This document shows positions 55,082 to 63,934 of a stretch of 64,000 bases of DNA, piece by piece. Source of the DNA: Methylobacterium sp. J-030 (lineage in GTDB: Bacteria > Pseudomonadota > Alphaproteobacteria > Rhizobiales > Beijerinckiaceae); the NCBI RefSeq assembly GCF_022829545.1, contig NZ_JAKSYM010000226.1:62001-126000 (forward strand), in the 5' to 3' direction. The translations under genes and the position numbers were made by a program. Position 1 is the stretch's first letter. Each line of letters starts with the position of its first letter. The notes below the pieces were generated by a model. The model was not told where the DNA came from. It made no database searches and saw nothing but the letters and a program-made list of their open reading frames with translations.

Positions 55082-55832
55082 GTCCCGCCCCGATATAAGC
55101 CTCGACCACGCGGGGATCCTTGGACACCGTGGCGTAATCGCCCTCGGCGAGCACCTGTCCGCGGGCCAGCACGGTGATGCGGTCCGACAGGGAGGCCACG
55201 ACGGAGAGGTTGTGCTCCACCATCAGGATCGTCCGGTCCTTCGAAACGCGCCGGATCAGGGCGGCGGTGCGGTCGACATCCTCGTGGCCCATGCCGGCCA
55301 TCGGCTCATCGAGGAGCAGCATCTCGGGATCGAGGGCGAGGGTGGTGGCGATCTCCAGCGCGCGCTTGCGGCCGTAGGACAGCTCGACCGCCTGCACGTC
55401 GGCGAACTCGGAGAGGCCCACGGCCTCGACGAGTTCCAACGCCTCGCCGTTCAGCGCCCGCAGCACCCGCTCGGGGCGCCAGAAGTCGAAGGAATCGCCG
55501 CGCCGCCGCCGCTGCAGGGCGATGCGGACGTTCTCCATGACGGTGAGGTGCGGAAACACCGCCGAGATCTGGAACGAGCGCACGAGGCCGAGCCGGGCGA
55601 CGTCGGCGGCCTTTAGGCCGGTGATGTCGCGGTCCTTGTAGCGGATCGTGCCCGCGGTCGGGATCAGGAACTTGGTCAGCAGGTTGAAGCAGGTGGTCTT
55701 GCCGGCCCCGTTCGGCCCGATCAGCGCGTGGATCGTCCCGCGCTCGACCTGCAGCGCCACGCCGTTCACGGCGCGGAATCCGCGAAATTCCATCGTCAGG
55801 CCGTCGGTCGCCAGGATCACGTCCCGTGCCAA
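55074..55832 (-). CDS. livG: Branched-chain amino acid ABC transporter ATP-binding protein LivG
   Basis: This is the 252-residue LivG-type ATPase, with Walker A in ALIGPNGAGKTTCFNLLTKF, the Q-loop region LVRSFQISAVFPHLTVMENVR, the signature VELSYGRKRALEIA and Walker B in MLLLDEPMAGMG. It begins ILATDGLTMEFRGFRAVNGVAL. I chose the TTG at 55832 because GGAGG is 6-8 bases upstream; GTG at 55820 is the alternative. It is the first gene of the operon and is divergent from dgoK, 202 bases away. Its start region should contain the importer promoter. Confidence 0.9.
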
Positions 55833-55970
55833 GCACTGTCCTCCCGCATTTCGCTTCTTGCCGCCATATCGCCGAACCGCGCCGGATCCGTCCATCGCAA
55901 ACGCGCGGTGCGGTGCGACAATCCCCGGCTGGTATATCTACATCGCGCATCCGGTGCAGATCGGCCGCAG

Positions 55971-55998
55971 CTTGACCACGTATCGGAGCCCTTATAAC
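55971..55998 (+). promoter_or_regulatory. Putative sigma-70-type promoter of dgoK
   Basis: CTTGAC at 55971-55976 and TATAAC at 55993-55998 are 16 bases apart, 36 bases upstream of the dgoK ATG. The region is A/T-rich for this genome. Confidence 0.5.
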
Positions 55999-56034
55999 TC
56001 AGACAAGTTCGCGGCGGGCGCCGAAGGAGCAGGC

Positions 56035-56913
56035 ATGGCCGGTCGCGCGGCTTACATCGCGGTCGACTGGGGCACGACCAATCGGCGCGCCTACGCGATG
56101 GCCTCCGACGGGACGGTGCTCGAATCGATGCGGGACGACCGCGGCGTGCTGAGCCTGGCTAAGGACGCGTATCCGGCCGAGATCTCCGCCCTGCGCGCGC
56201 GCTTCGGCACGGAGCCGGTCATCGCGGTCGGCATGGTGGGGTCGAGCCGGGGCTGGTGCGAGGCGCCGTACGTCGATGCGCCCGCGACCCTGAAGCAACT
56301 CGCCGAATCCTGCCGGGAGGCCGCGCGGAACGTGCGCATCGTCCCCGGGATCGCCCTACGGGACGGCCGGCGGCCCGACGTGATGCGCGGCGAGGAAATC
56401 CAGATCCTGGGCGCGATCCATGCCGGCTCGGCGCCCGCGACCGCCCTGTTCTGCCAGCCCGGCACGCACAACAAGTGGGTCGAGACGGTCGATGGGGCGA
56501 TCACGAATTTCACCACCGTGATGACGGGCGAATTGTTTGCCCTGCTTCGCGCCCACGGGATTCTGGCGGGCATGCTCGACGGGCCGGTCGCGGACGGGGC
56601 GCCGTTCCGGCGCGGGCTTCGCCGGGGGATCGCGTCCGGCAACCTCGCCGCGACCCTGTTCGAGATCCGGGCCGGACTGCTGCTCGATCGGCTCGAACCG
56701 TCCGAGGCGGCGGCTTATGCCAGCGGCGTGCTGATCGGCGCCGATGCGGCGACCCGGGACGATCTGAGATGCCGACCGGTTCATCTGCTCGGCGGCGGGG
56801 CGCTGAGCGAGCTCTACGCCGCCGCGGTGACGGAACTCGGCGGGAGCCCCGTCATCGTGCCGGACGGCGCGACGACCACCGGCATCCATGCCCTCTGGAG
56901 CCTGAACGCATGA
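56035..56913 (+). CDS. dgoK: 2-dehydro-3-deoxygalactonokinase
   Basis: DgoK phosphorylates 2-keto-3-deoxygalactonate at O6 in the De Ley-Doudoroff pathway. The 292-residue protein begins YIAVDWGTTNRRAYAMASDG and has IVPGIALRDGRRPDVMRGEEIQILGA, FCQPGTHNKWVETVDGAITNF and LLGGGALSELYAAAV, the family pattern. GAAGGAG precedes the ATG at 56035. The stop overlaps the dgoA start (ATGA). The dgoD dehydratase and a galactonate transporter are not in the window. Confidence 0.92.
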   Translation: MAGRAAYIAVDWGTTNRRAYAMASDGTVLESMRDDRGVLSLAKDAYPAEISALRARFGTEPVIAVGMVGSSRGWCEAPYVDAPATLKQLAESCREAARNVRIVPGIALRDGRRPDVMRGEEIQILGAIHAGSAPATALFCQPGTHNKWVETVDGAITNFTTVMTGELFALLRAHGILAGMLDGPVADGAPFRRGLRRGIASGNLAATLFEIRAGLLLDRLEPSEAAAYASGVLIGADAATRDDLRCRPVHLLGGGALSELYAAAVTELGGSPVIVPDGATTTGIHALWSLNA

Positions 56914-57545
56914 CGATCCTCGATCGGTTCGAAGCCGCCTTCGCCGCCTGCCCGCTGGTGGCGATCCTGCGCGGCCTGACGCCCGAGGAGGCGCCCGCGG
57001 TGGGCGACGCCCTCGCGGATGCCGGGTTCACGCTGATCGAAGTGCCGCTCAATTCCCCCGATCCGCTGCACAGCATCGCGCTCCTCGGCGAGCGCCTGGC
57101 CGGTCGGGCGCTCGTCGGGGCCGGCACGGTTCTCGAACCCGCGCAGGTCGAGGCAATCAGGGCGGCGGGCGGCAGCCTGATCGTCTCGCCCAACGTGGAT
57201 GCGGCGGTGATCCGTGCAACCCGTTCGCTCGGCCTCGTCTCCCTGCCGGGCTACCAGACGCCGACCGAGGCGTTCGCGGCGCTCGCGGCCGGCGCGACCG
57301 CGCTCAAGCTGTTCCCGGCGGATGTCGCCGGGCCGGCGGCCCTGCGCGCCCACCGGGCCGTTCTGCCGCCCGGCACGCGGGTACTGGCCGTGGGCGGCGT
57401 GACGCCGGAAGGCATCACCGCGTGGCGCGCGGCGAGCGCCGACGGGTTTGGTCTCGGCTCGAACCTCTATCGCCCCGGCAAGGCGGCGGCCGATGTCGCG
57501 CGCGACGCGGCGGCCTTCGTGGCGGCGGTGCGGCACGCGGTGTAG
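56910..57545 (+). CDS. dgoA: 2-dehydro-3-deoxy-6-phosphogalactonate aldolase
   Basis: This is the 211-residue KDPG/KDPGal aldolase class I fold, with the catalytic Glu in TLIEVPLNSP, VGAGTVLEPAQVEAIRAAGG and the Schiff-base lysine in ALKLFPADVAGPAALRAHR. In context with dgoK it most likely cleaves 6-phospho-2-keto-3-deoxygalactonate to pyruvate and glyceraldehyde-3-phosphate. The start overlaps the dgoK stop by 4 bases. KDPG (Eda) activity cannot be excluded by sequence. Confidence 0.9.
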   Translation: MTILDRFEAAFAACPLVAILRGLTPEEAPAVGDALADAGFTLIEVPLNSPDPLHSIALLGERLAGRALVGAGTVLEPAQVEAIRAAGGSLIVSPNVDAAVIRATRSLGLVSLPGYQTPTEAFAALAAGATALKLFPADVAGPAALRAHRAVLPPGTRVLAVGGVTPEGITAWRAASADGFGLGSNLYRPGKAAADVARDAAAFVAAVRHAV

Positions 57546-57645
57546 GCGCTCGCGGTCCGATCCCGGGTCCGCGGTCGGCGCGTCTTGGACCGGGACCGGC
57601 AAACGCCTATCAGAGGGCCGTCCCTCACGAGACGGGAGCGGCCTG

Positions 57646-58812
57646 ATGGCGGATGAGATCACAGGGTCGGCCGAGGATGACGGGCTCGACCTCATCGAGA
57701 CGCCTTGCCTCCTGCTCGACGCCGACCGGGTGACGGCCAACGTCGCCGCCATGCGGGCGCGGCTCGACGGGCTCGGTGTGGTCCTGCGTCCACATCTCAA
57801 GACCGCCAAGTCCCGCGACGTCGCCCGAATCGCCATGGCGGGCGAGGCCGGGCCTGCGACCGTCTCCACTCTGCGCGAGGCCGAGTACTTCGCCGAGGGC
57901 GGCGTCCGGGACATGGTCTACGCGGTCGGGATCGCGCCGCAGAAGCTCGAACGGGTCGGCTGGATCCGGCGGCACTGGCAGACCGATCTCGCGATCATCC
58001 TCGACTCGCCGGAGCAGGCCGAGGCCGTGGCCGCCTGGAGCCGCCGCCAGGGCGACCCTTTGCCGGTGCTGATCGAGATCGACGCGGACGGCCACCGCTC
58101 CGGCGTGCCTCCGCAGGATGCGGAACAACTGGTGGCGATCGGCCGCGTCCTCGACGGGGCAGCCAGCCTGCGCGGCGTCCTGCTGCATGCCGGCAACAGC
58201 TACGGGCTGAGTGAGCCGGACGCACTGCGCGCCGCCGCCGAGGCCGAGCGCGTCGCCGCGGTGGGCGCGGCCACGGCGCTCCGGGACGCCGGCCTGCCCT
58301 GCCCGGTGGTCAGCGTCGGCTCCACACCGACCGCGCGCTATGCGGAGACCCTCGACGGCATCACCGAGGTCCGGGCTGGCGTCTTCATGATCGGCGACCT
58401 GTTCCAGGCGGGCGTCGGCTCCTGCGCGGTGGGGGACATCGCGCTCACCGTCCTGGCCACCGTGATCGGCCACCAGCGGGCGAAGGGCTGGATCATCACC
58501 GATGCCGGCTGGATGGCGCTCTCGCGCGACCGGGGCACCGCCCGGCAGGCGGTCGACCAAGGCTACGGCCTCGCCTGCGACCGGGCCGGCCGGCCCTATC
58601 CGGACCTGATCGTCGCCGACGCCAATCAGGAGCACGGTATCCTGGCCTTGCGAAAAGGCTCCGCGGCTGCCCTGCCCGATCTTCCGGTCGGCGCACGCTT
58701 GCGCATCCTGCCGAACCACGCCTGCGCCACGGGGGCGCAGCACGACCGCTACCATGTGGTGGCGGACGGCCGTCTCAACGGCGCGGTGTGGCCGCGGATC
58801 AACGGCTGGTGA
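57646..58812 (+). CDS. DSD1-type PLP enzyme (D-threonine aldolase / D-serine dehydratase-like)
   Basis: The 388-residue protein belongs to the fold-type III PLP enzymes. The PLP lysine is K52 in RPHLKTAKS, and the C-terminal zinc ligands are H358 and C360 in PNHACAT. VSVGSTPTARYAETLDGITEVRAGVFMIGD is typical of the DSD1 family. Members cleave D-threonine or dehydrate D-serine; some act on other D-3-hydroxy amino acids. The start is at the ATG at 57646 with GGGAG upstream. It follows dgoA by 100 bases and may not belong to that unit. The substrate is not assigned. Confidence 0.85.
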   Translation: MADEITGSAEDDGLDLIETPCLLLDADRVTANVAAMRARLDGLGVVLRPHLKTAKSRDVARIAMAGEAGPATVSTLREAEYFAEGGVRDMVYAVGIAPQKLERVGWIRRHWQTDLAIILDSPEQAEAVAAWSRRQGDPLPVLIEIDADGHRSGVPPQDAEQLVAIGRVLDGAASLRGVLLHAGNSYGLSEPDALRAAAEAERVAAVGAATALRDAGLPCPVVSVGSTPTARYAETLDGITEVRAGVFMIGDLFQAGVGSCAVGDIALTVLATVIGHQRAKGWIITDAGWMALSRDRGTARQAVDQGYGLACDRAGRPYPDLIVADANQEHGILALRKGSAAALPDLPVGARLRILPNHACATGAQHDRYHVVADGRLNGAVWPRINGW

Positions 58813-58853
58813 GATCAGGCGCCCGCACCGCCGTCAGGCGGACACGGCCCGCA

Positions 58854-59030
58854 TCACTCGGGGCGCGCGGTCGGCGCGATGGCGCCCGTGATCACCGGCT
58901 CGCCGGCCACGACGCCGATCACCGGCTGCGCCCGCTGCCGGTCCAGCTTGTCGGCCGACACGAGCGCGGCGGCGATCAGGGCCGCCACCGCCAGGGTCGC
59001 CTTAAGCACGTCCCAGATCCGCGCGAGCAT
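58854..59030 (-). CDS. Small single-pass membrane protein
   Basis: This 58-residue protein reads MLARIWDVLKATLAVAALIAAALVSADKLDRQRAQPV, with one N-terminal membrane helix and a short, probably periplasmic tail (VVAGEPVITGAIAPTARPE). I recognise no family. The ATG at 59030 is favoured over an upstream ATG at 59099, which would add 23 basic residues. It is convergent with the DSD1-type gene, 41 bases away. The call is moderate because it is short. Confidence 0.5.
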   Translation of the reverse strand: MLARIWDVLKATLAVAALIAAALVSADKLDRQRAQPVIGVVAGEPVITGAIAPTARPE

Positions 59031-59222
59031 GGGCTCAACCTCACCAGCGACAGCGTGCGATATGCGAGGCCGCGCGACCGCGATCCGCAATCCTCGCAAC
59101 CTGTGCCGTCAGGCTTGCTCAAACCTTACCAGGTGACAGGATCACCGCTCTCCATCCAACACTGATGCGGCAGTGCATCATCGTGTCCGCAGAATTCGGT
59201 TCGCGGTGGTTCCCGCCACCCC

Positions 59223-60122
59223 TCAAGCCTCGGCGGCCATCGCCTCGAAGACCAGGGCGTGGCGCCGCGCCAAGGCTTCCACATCCGCGGTGTAGCCGCC
59301 GCCGATCACTGCCACGAGGGGAATGCCCCGGGCGCGAGCCTGGGCCACGACGAAACGGTCCCGAGCCAGCAGCCCATCATCGGTGAGGCAGAGCCGGCCG
59401 AGGCGGTCGTCCCGGTGCGGGTCGACGCCGGCATTGTAGAACACCAGATCCGGCGCGAGCGCGTCGAGCAGTTGCGGCAGGCGGGCGCGCAGCACGGCGA
59501 GGTAATCCTCATCGCCGAGCCGGTCCGGCAGGCCGATATCCAAGTCGCCGGCGATCTTCTGGGACGGGTAGTTGTTCTCGCAGTGGATCGAGAGCGTGAA
59601 CAGCTCAGGACACAGGGCGAGGCAATCGGCGGTCCCGTCGCCCTGGTGGACATCGAGGTCGACCACGAGGGCGCACCGTATCAGGCCCTCGGCCTGGAGG
59701 GTGCGCGCCGCCACCGCCACGTCGTTGAGCACGCAGAAGCCCGCCCCCTGTTGTCGGCGGGCGTGATGGCTGCCGCCGGCGGCGCTGCCCGCGAGGCCCT
59801 CGGCGAGCGCCAGCCGCGCTGCCAGCAGGGTCCCGCCGACGGAACTGCGCGAGCGTCGGACCACCGCGGCATCGACCGGCAGGCCGATCGCCCGCTCGAC
59901 CTCCCGGGACACGGTGCAGGCAAGGACCGCCTCCACGTAGGCGGGATCGTGCGCACGGACGAGGATGTCGGCAGTTGCCAAGTCCGGCGTGACGAAGCCC
60001 AACGGCGCCAGGCCCTTCGCGATCAACGTCTCGGCGAGCAGCCCGTATTTCCGCATCGGGAAGCGGTGACCGGCGGGCAGGCTCGCTTCGTAGGCGGGGT
60101 GGAAGGCGATCGGCGGGATCAT
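59223..60122 (-). CDS. Histone deacetylase family protein (bacterial HDAC-like amidohydrolase)
   Basis: This 299-residue, zinc-dependent deacetylase superfamily member has [15 protein letters not shown], the active-site histidine pair in [19 protein letters not shown], the zinc ligands of [16 protein letters not shown] and [11 protein letters not shown], and the final GGGYT. Bacterial members deacetylate acetylpolyamines or other small amides. The start overlaps the stop of the FAD protein upstream (ATGA on the minus strand), so the two are translationally coupled. Which acetylated substrate is used cannot be determined. Confidence 0.9.
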   Translation of the reverse strand: MIPPIAFHPAYEASLPAGHRFPMRKYGLLAETLIAKGLAPLGFVTPDLATADILVRAHDPAYVEAVLACTVSREVERAIGLPVDAAVVRRSRSSVGGTLLAARLALAEGLAGSAAGGSHHARRQQGAGFCVLNDVAVAARTLQAEGLIRCALVVDLDVHQGDGTADCLALCPELFTLSIHCENNYPSQKIAGDLDIGLPDRLGDEDYLAVLRARLPQLLDALAPDLVFYNAGVDPHRDDRLGRLCLTDDGLLARDRFVVAQARARGIPLVAVIGGGYTADVEALARRHALVFEAMAAEA

Positions 60123-61060
60123 ACCGGCCCGCCGAAATCGGCCAGGATGGCCGTGGCCAGCACCGAGCCGCTGTCGTAGGCGGCCTCGATCCGCGCGCCG
60201 AGGCACCAGTCACCGGCGGCACCGAGCCGGAGGGTCGGATCGTAGAGGTTGGCCCTGCCCAGGGGGTGTTCAACCTGGGCATAGCGCCAGCGATGGGCTT
60301 CCACGTAGGACGGGCGCAGGGCGAGACCGAGATGGTACTCTGCGGCGGGGAGAAGCGCGGCGGCGACCGCGTCTTGCGCGTCTTCGAGGTGGTTGCGCGA
60401 CCAATCCGCCGTCGCGTGGATCGTCAGCCGGCTGCCCGGAGGGCGGCCAGGCTTCGACGCATCCGCGGCGATGAGCGCGATCGGATCCGCCCGCGGTTCG
60501 ATCAGGGCCTGGGTCACGCCGTTCTCGGCCGCGACCATCAGGGACCAGCACGGCGCGTAGGCGGCGCGCTCGATGCCGGGGAGCGCGTATCCGGATCGAT
60601 CGAGCAGCGCTCGGCCCTGCGGCGCGGGGAAGGTGATGGCCACGGCGTCGAACGGTCCGTGGACCGCATTCGAAGCAGTCTCGACATACCACGCTGATCC
60701 GGTCCGCGCGATCCGCGCGATCGTGATCCTGCTCGCGACGGAAAGCCCGGTGAGGAGATCGCGCACAGGCGCAGTCATGTCGGGTATCCCGATCCGACGC
60801 CCGGCCCCCGCCCAGGGGGCCGCGATGCCGCGCCCCGCCCAATCCTCCAGCCGTTTTTCGAAGGCGGGTCCGTGCGCCCGCATGAACTGGGCTCCGTGGT
60901 CGAACTGCAGGGTGCCATCCCGCCTGGTCGCCATCCGTCCACCGACGGTCCGGCCCTTATCGAACACCTGAACGGCCAGACCGGCATCGGCGAGCCTGCG
61001 GGCCACCGCAGCGCCCGCCATGCCGGCCCCCAGGATCGCCACGCTCCGACAGTCGCTCAC
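60119..61060 (-). CDS. FAD-dependent oxidoreductase, renalase-like
   Basis: This 313-residue protein begins with the dinucleotide-binding motif [37 protein letters not shown] and continues [14 protein letters not shown], then a carboxyl-end FAD contact [33 protein letters not shown], the pattern of renalase-like amine oxidases (NAD(P)-binding protein COG3380). The GTG at 61060 is used; no better start exists. The stop overlaps the HDAC-family gene start. It is 211 bases from the tRNA-Leu gene upstream. Confidence 0.82.
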   Translation of the reverse strand: MSDCRSVAILGAGMAGAAVARRLADAGLAVQVFDKGRTVGGRMATRRDGTLQFDHGAQFMRAHGPAFEKRLEDWAGRGIAAPWAGAGRRIGIPDMTAPVRDLLTGLSVASRITIARIARTGSAWYVETASNAVHGPFDAVAITFPAPQGRALLDRSGYALPGIERAAYAPCWSLMVAAENGVTQALIEPRADPIALIAADASKPGRPPGSRLTIHATADWSRNHLEDAQDAVAAALLPAAEYHLGLALRPSYVEAHRWRYAQVEHPLGRANLYDPTLRLGAAGDWCLGARIEAAYDSGSVLATAILADFGGPV

Positions 61061-61270
61061 CGACCCCACCCGATTCGAGGCGCGACCCGGCGAGCCGCGT
61101 ATCGGCCAAGATAGGGCATGCCCTGCGGGGAACAGCGCGACGCTCTGCCATCCACCGACAGCCACTTTCCCGTCGCGTTCCGAGCGGCGGACGAAGCTGC
61201 ACCGAACATTGTCGCGAAGCGCCCGCATAGCCGCGAGCCGCGCCCGTCGAGATCGTCGTGGGGGGACCAT

Positions 61271-61355
61271 TGGTGCGGGTAGAGGGAATCGAACCCCCAC
61301 GCCTTGCGGCTGGCGATTTTGAGTCGCCCGCGTCTACCAGTTCCGCCATACCCGC
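61271..61355 (-). tRNA. tRNA-Leu (anticodon CAA)
   Basis: On the minus strand it begins GCGGGTATGGCGGAACTGG, with the D-loop GGTAGAC and the anticodon stem-loop GGCGA-CTCAAAA-TCGCC, giving anticodon CAA (codon UUG). There is a long variable arm (GCCGCAAGGC), the T-loop GGTTCGATTCC and acceptor end TACCCGCA; CCA is encoded. The 85-base length with CCA and the long variable arm fit a class II tRNA. Confidence 0.95.
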
Positions 61356-61481
61356 CCGCAGGGCGCTCTTCGCACAGGTCGCTGGCGCCGGCCAAGCGTA
61401 ATTTTCGGCGGCCTGAGCGATCTGGCCAAGGCACGGCGCCTATGCTCAAAGGGCGGCCCGTCATCCAGTTCGGGAGATCGA

Positions 61482-62063
61482 ATGCTCCGCCGGCTCTACG
61501 CGTGGATCCTGGCCCTCAGCGGCAGGCCCTCAGCGCCCTATGCGCTCGGCGCCTTGGCATTCGCCGAAAGTTCATTCTTCCCGGTTCCGCCGGACGCGAT
61601 GCTGGTGCCGATGGCGGTCAGCCGTCCCGACCGGGTCTGGCTCTACGCCACCATCGCGACCGTCGCGTCGGTCCTCGGCGGCCTCGTCGGCTATGCCATC
61701 GGCGCCCTGCTGTTTGATTCCGTCGGCGAGTGGCTGATCCGTCTCTACGGCCTGCAGAACTCAGCCGCGACCTTCCAGGATTCCTATGCCCGGTACGGGC
61801 ACTGGGTGATCCTGCTGAAGGGGCTGACGCCGATCCCCTACAAGCTCGTGACCATCACGTCGGGCTTCGCCCATTACAGCCTGTTCTGGTTCACAATCCT
61901 ATCCATCGTCACCCGCGGCGCCCGGTTCTTCATCCTGGCCGGGCTGCTCGGGCGGTACGGGGTCCAGATCCGCGGCGTGCTCGACCGCCATCTCAATGCG
62001 GTTGTGGCGATCTCGGTGGCGGTGATCGTCCTCGGCTTCCTGCTGTTCAAGGTGATCCTGTAG
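61482..62063 (+). CDS. YqaA/DedA family membrane protein
   Basis: This 193-residue VTT (DedA) family protein has APYALGALAFAESSFFPVPPDAMLVPMAVSR, then an inner loop SVGEWLIRLYGLQNSAATF and KGLTPIPYKLVTITSGFAHYSLFWF, the signature containing the G-TPIPYK motif of the YqaA group. There are about five hydrophobic segments. DedA proteins are implicated in phospholipid flipping and membrane homeostasis. The stop overlaps the start region of DsbB. Confidence 0.88.
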   Translation: MLRRLYAWILALSGRPSAPYALGALAFAESSFFPVPPDAMLVPMAVSRPDRVWLYATIATVASVLGGLVGYAIGALLFDSVGEWLIRLYGLQNSAATFQDSYARYGHWVILLKGLTPIPYKLVTITSGFAHYSLFWFTILSIVTRGARFFILAGLLGRYGVQIRGVLDRHLNAVVAISVAVIVLGFLLFKVIL

Positions 62064-62065
62064 TG

Positions 62066-62554
62066 ATGAATACGGCGGCCACGCTTCGTCTCAAGACCGC
62101 CGGCCTCTGGCTGGCTATCTTTTCCGCCGTGGCCCTCGGGGCCGTGCTGGTGATGCAGTACGGATACGGCTACGCGCCCTGCAAGCTGTGCCTCACGGAG
62201 CGCCTGCCCTACTACGCAGCCCTGCCGCTGGGGCTGATCGCGCTGTTCGCCCCGGAGCGCCTCGCCCGGCTCGTCCTCGGTCTCGCGGCCCTCGGTCTGC
62301 TCTACGGGGCCGGCGTCGGCGTCTATCACGCGGGCGCGGAGTGGGGGTTCTGGCCCGGGCCGACCGATTGCGGCGGGGGAACCGGCGCAAACCCCGGCCA
62401 GATCGGCGACTTCCTCAATGCGTTGCAATCCACCACGGTGGTGGATTGCTCGGTGGCGGCGCTGCGGGTGTTCGGCGTCTCGCTGGCGGGCTGGAATGCC
62501 CTCCTTGCACTCGCGCTGGCCTCCTTCGCAGGCACCGCCGCAGTGCGGCGCTGA
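62066..62554 (+). CDS. Disulfide bond formation protein B
   Basis: DsbB reoxidises DsbA and passes electrons to quinone. The 162-residue protein has four membrane helices, the first cysteine pair C39-x2-C42 in GYAPCKLCLTERLPYY, and the second cysteines C102 (PGPTDCGGG) and C128 (VVDCSVAA) in the second periplasmic loop. The family signature PCxLCxxxRxPY is complete. The ATG at 62066 follows the YqaA stop by two bases; GTG at 62063 is also possible. No dsbA is nearby. Co-transcription with the YqaA gene is likely. Confidence 0.88.
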   Translation: MNTAATLRLKTAGLWLAIFSAVALGAVLVMQYGYGYAPCKLCLTERLPYYAALPLGLIALFAPERLARLVLGLAALGLLYGAGVGVYHAGAEWGFWPGPTDCGGGTGANPGQIGDFLNALQSTTVVDCSVAALRVFGVSLAGWNALLALALASFAGTAAVRR

Positions 62555-62606
62555 GCGCCGGAACCGCGCATCCGCTGGTCATCCGCTCACCGCGTGGACC
62601 GAGGTT

Positions 62607-63059
62607 CTAGTTGCGGTCGTCCGGCAGCACGGGGATCGCGGCGACGTCGATCCCCTCCTCGATCAGCGCCCGCGCCTCTGCGGGGCTAGCCTCACCGTAG
62701 ATCGAGCGGCCCTCCGTCTCCCCATAGTGAATCTTGCGCGCTTCCTCGGGGAAACGAGGGCCGACATGCTCGGCGCTCGCCACGACGTGCTCCCGTACGG
62801 CCTTCAGCATGGCCCGGAGTTGCCGCTCGGGCTCGGCGATCAGGGTCATCGGCGCCTCGGCTTGCGGCGTCGGCGCGGGCGCTCGGTCGCGATCGGTGCG
62901 CGCGATGCTCGGCACCATCAGCGCTTTGCCGACCGCGGTGCTGTCGCAGATCGGGCACGCGACGAGCCCCCGGGCAGCCTGGGTGTCGAAGGAATCGGAG
63001 GACGGGAACCAGCTCTCGAAGCCGTGTCCGGCCTCGCAGACGAGACTGTACCGGATCAT
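62607..63059 (-). CDS. DUF1178 family protein
   Basis: This 150-residue protein begins MIRYSLVCEAGHGFESWFPSSDSFDTQAARGLVACPICDSTAVGKALM, the DUF1178 zinc-ribbon-like start with the CPICDS cysteine pair, and ends in HYGETEGRSIYGEASPAEARALIEEGIDVAAIPVLP. The family is conserved in alpha- and betaproteobacteria and has no proven function. It lies directly downstream of the nitrilase-family gene on the minus strand, a frequent arrangement with glutaredoxin upstream. Confidence 0.9.
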   Translation of the reverse strand: MIRYSLVCEAGHGFESWFPSSDSFDTQAARGLVACPICDSTAVGKALMVPSIARTDRDRAPAPTPQAEAPMTLIAEPERQLRAMLKAVREHVVASAEHVGPRFPEEARKIHYGETEGRSIYGEASPAEARALIEEGIDVAAIPVLPDDRN

Positions 63060-63076
63060 TGTTCTGCTTTGGGTGT

Positions 63077-63934
63077 CTACTGTGCCGGCTCGACCTGCTG
63101 GCCGACCCGCTCGACGGTGAAGGCGCGCCCGTGCTTCAGCGACGGGATCCGCGCCCGGGCATCGGCAACCTGCGCGAGATCGATCTCCGCCAGCACGACC
63201 CCCGGCTCGTCCCCGCCCGCATCCGCGAGGATCCGCCCCCAGGGATCGACGATTATCGAATGGCCGAACGTCTCGCGCCCGTCCTCGTGGACGCCGCCCT
63301 GCGCCGCCGAAATCACGAAGGCCCCGGTCTCGATCGCCCGCGCTCGCTGGAGAACGTGCCAGTGCGCCGCCCCGGTCTGGCGGGTGAAGCAGGCCGGCGC
63401 GGTCAGCACCTCGGCGCCCGCCTCCGCAAGGGCGCGGTACAGGCCGGGGAAGCGGATGTCGTAGCAGATCGTCAGCCCGATCGCGGCGAGGGGCGTCGCG
63501 GCGACGATCGCGCAGGCGCCGCCGGTATAGGTCGCCGATTCGCGCCAGCGTTCGCCGCTCGGTAGGTCGACGTCGAACAGATGCATCTTGTCGTAGGCCG
63601 CTACGACCGTACCGTCGGCGTCGATCAGGAAGGCCCGATTGGCGATCTTGTCGCCAGCGCGCACCGCGATCGAGCCAATCTGCACCACCGTGCCGGTTTC
63701 CCGCGCGGCCTCGCGCAGGGCCGCGAGGGTTGGATCCCGGTCTTCGGTGGTGACGTGCGCGAACAGGCGCTCCCGGTTGCGCTCGACCAGGGAGGTCATC
63801 TCCGGCGTCTGCACGTAGGCCGCGCCCCGGGACGCCGCCTCGCGCACCCCCGCCACGGCCGCATCGCTATTTGCGCTCGGGTCTCGGCCCGAGCGCATCT
63901 GCACGCAGGCGGCCGTGAAGCGGGCCTCAGGCAT
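63077..63934 (-). CDS. Carbon-nitrogen hydrolase (Nit1/nitrilase superfamily)
   Basis: This 285-residue nitrilase superfamily member has the catalytic triad in YVQTPEMTSLVERN (Glu), YDKMHLFDVDLPSG (Lys) and IGLTICYDIRFPGLYRAL (Cys). Related enzymes repair deaminated glutathione (Nit1) or act as omega-amidases. The segment GRETFGHSIIVDPWGRILADAGGDEPGVV is the family-typical end. It lies between DUF1178 and glutaredoxin, an order that fits the glutathione link. The start at 63934 overlaps the glutaredoxin stop by 8 bases, suggesting translational coupling. Confidence 0.88.
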   Translation of the reverse strand: MPEARFTAACVQMRSGRDPSANSDAAVAGVREAASRGAAYVQTPEMTSLVERNRERLFAHVTTEDRDPTLAALREAARETGTVVQIGSIAVRAGDKIANRAFLIDADGTVVAAYDKMHLFDVDLPSGERWRESATYTGGACAIVAATPLAAIGLTICYDIRFPGLYRALAEAGAEVLTAPACFTRQTGAAHWHVLQRARAIETGAFVISAAQGGVHEDGRETFGHSIIVDPWGRILADAGGDEPGVVLAEIDLAQVADARARIPSLKHGRAFTVERVGQQVEPAQ

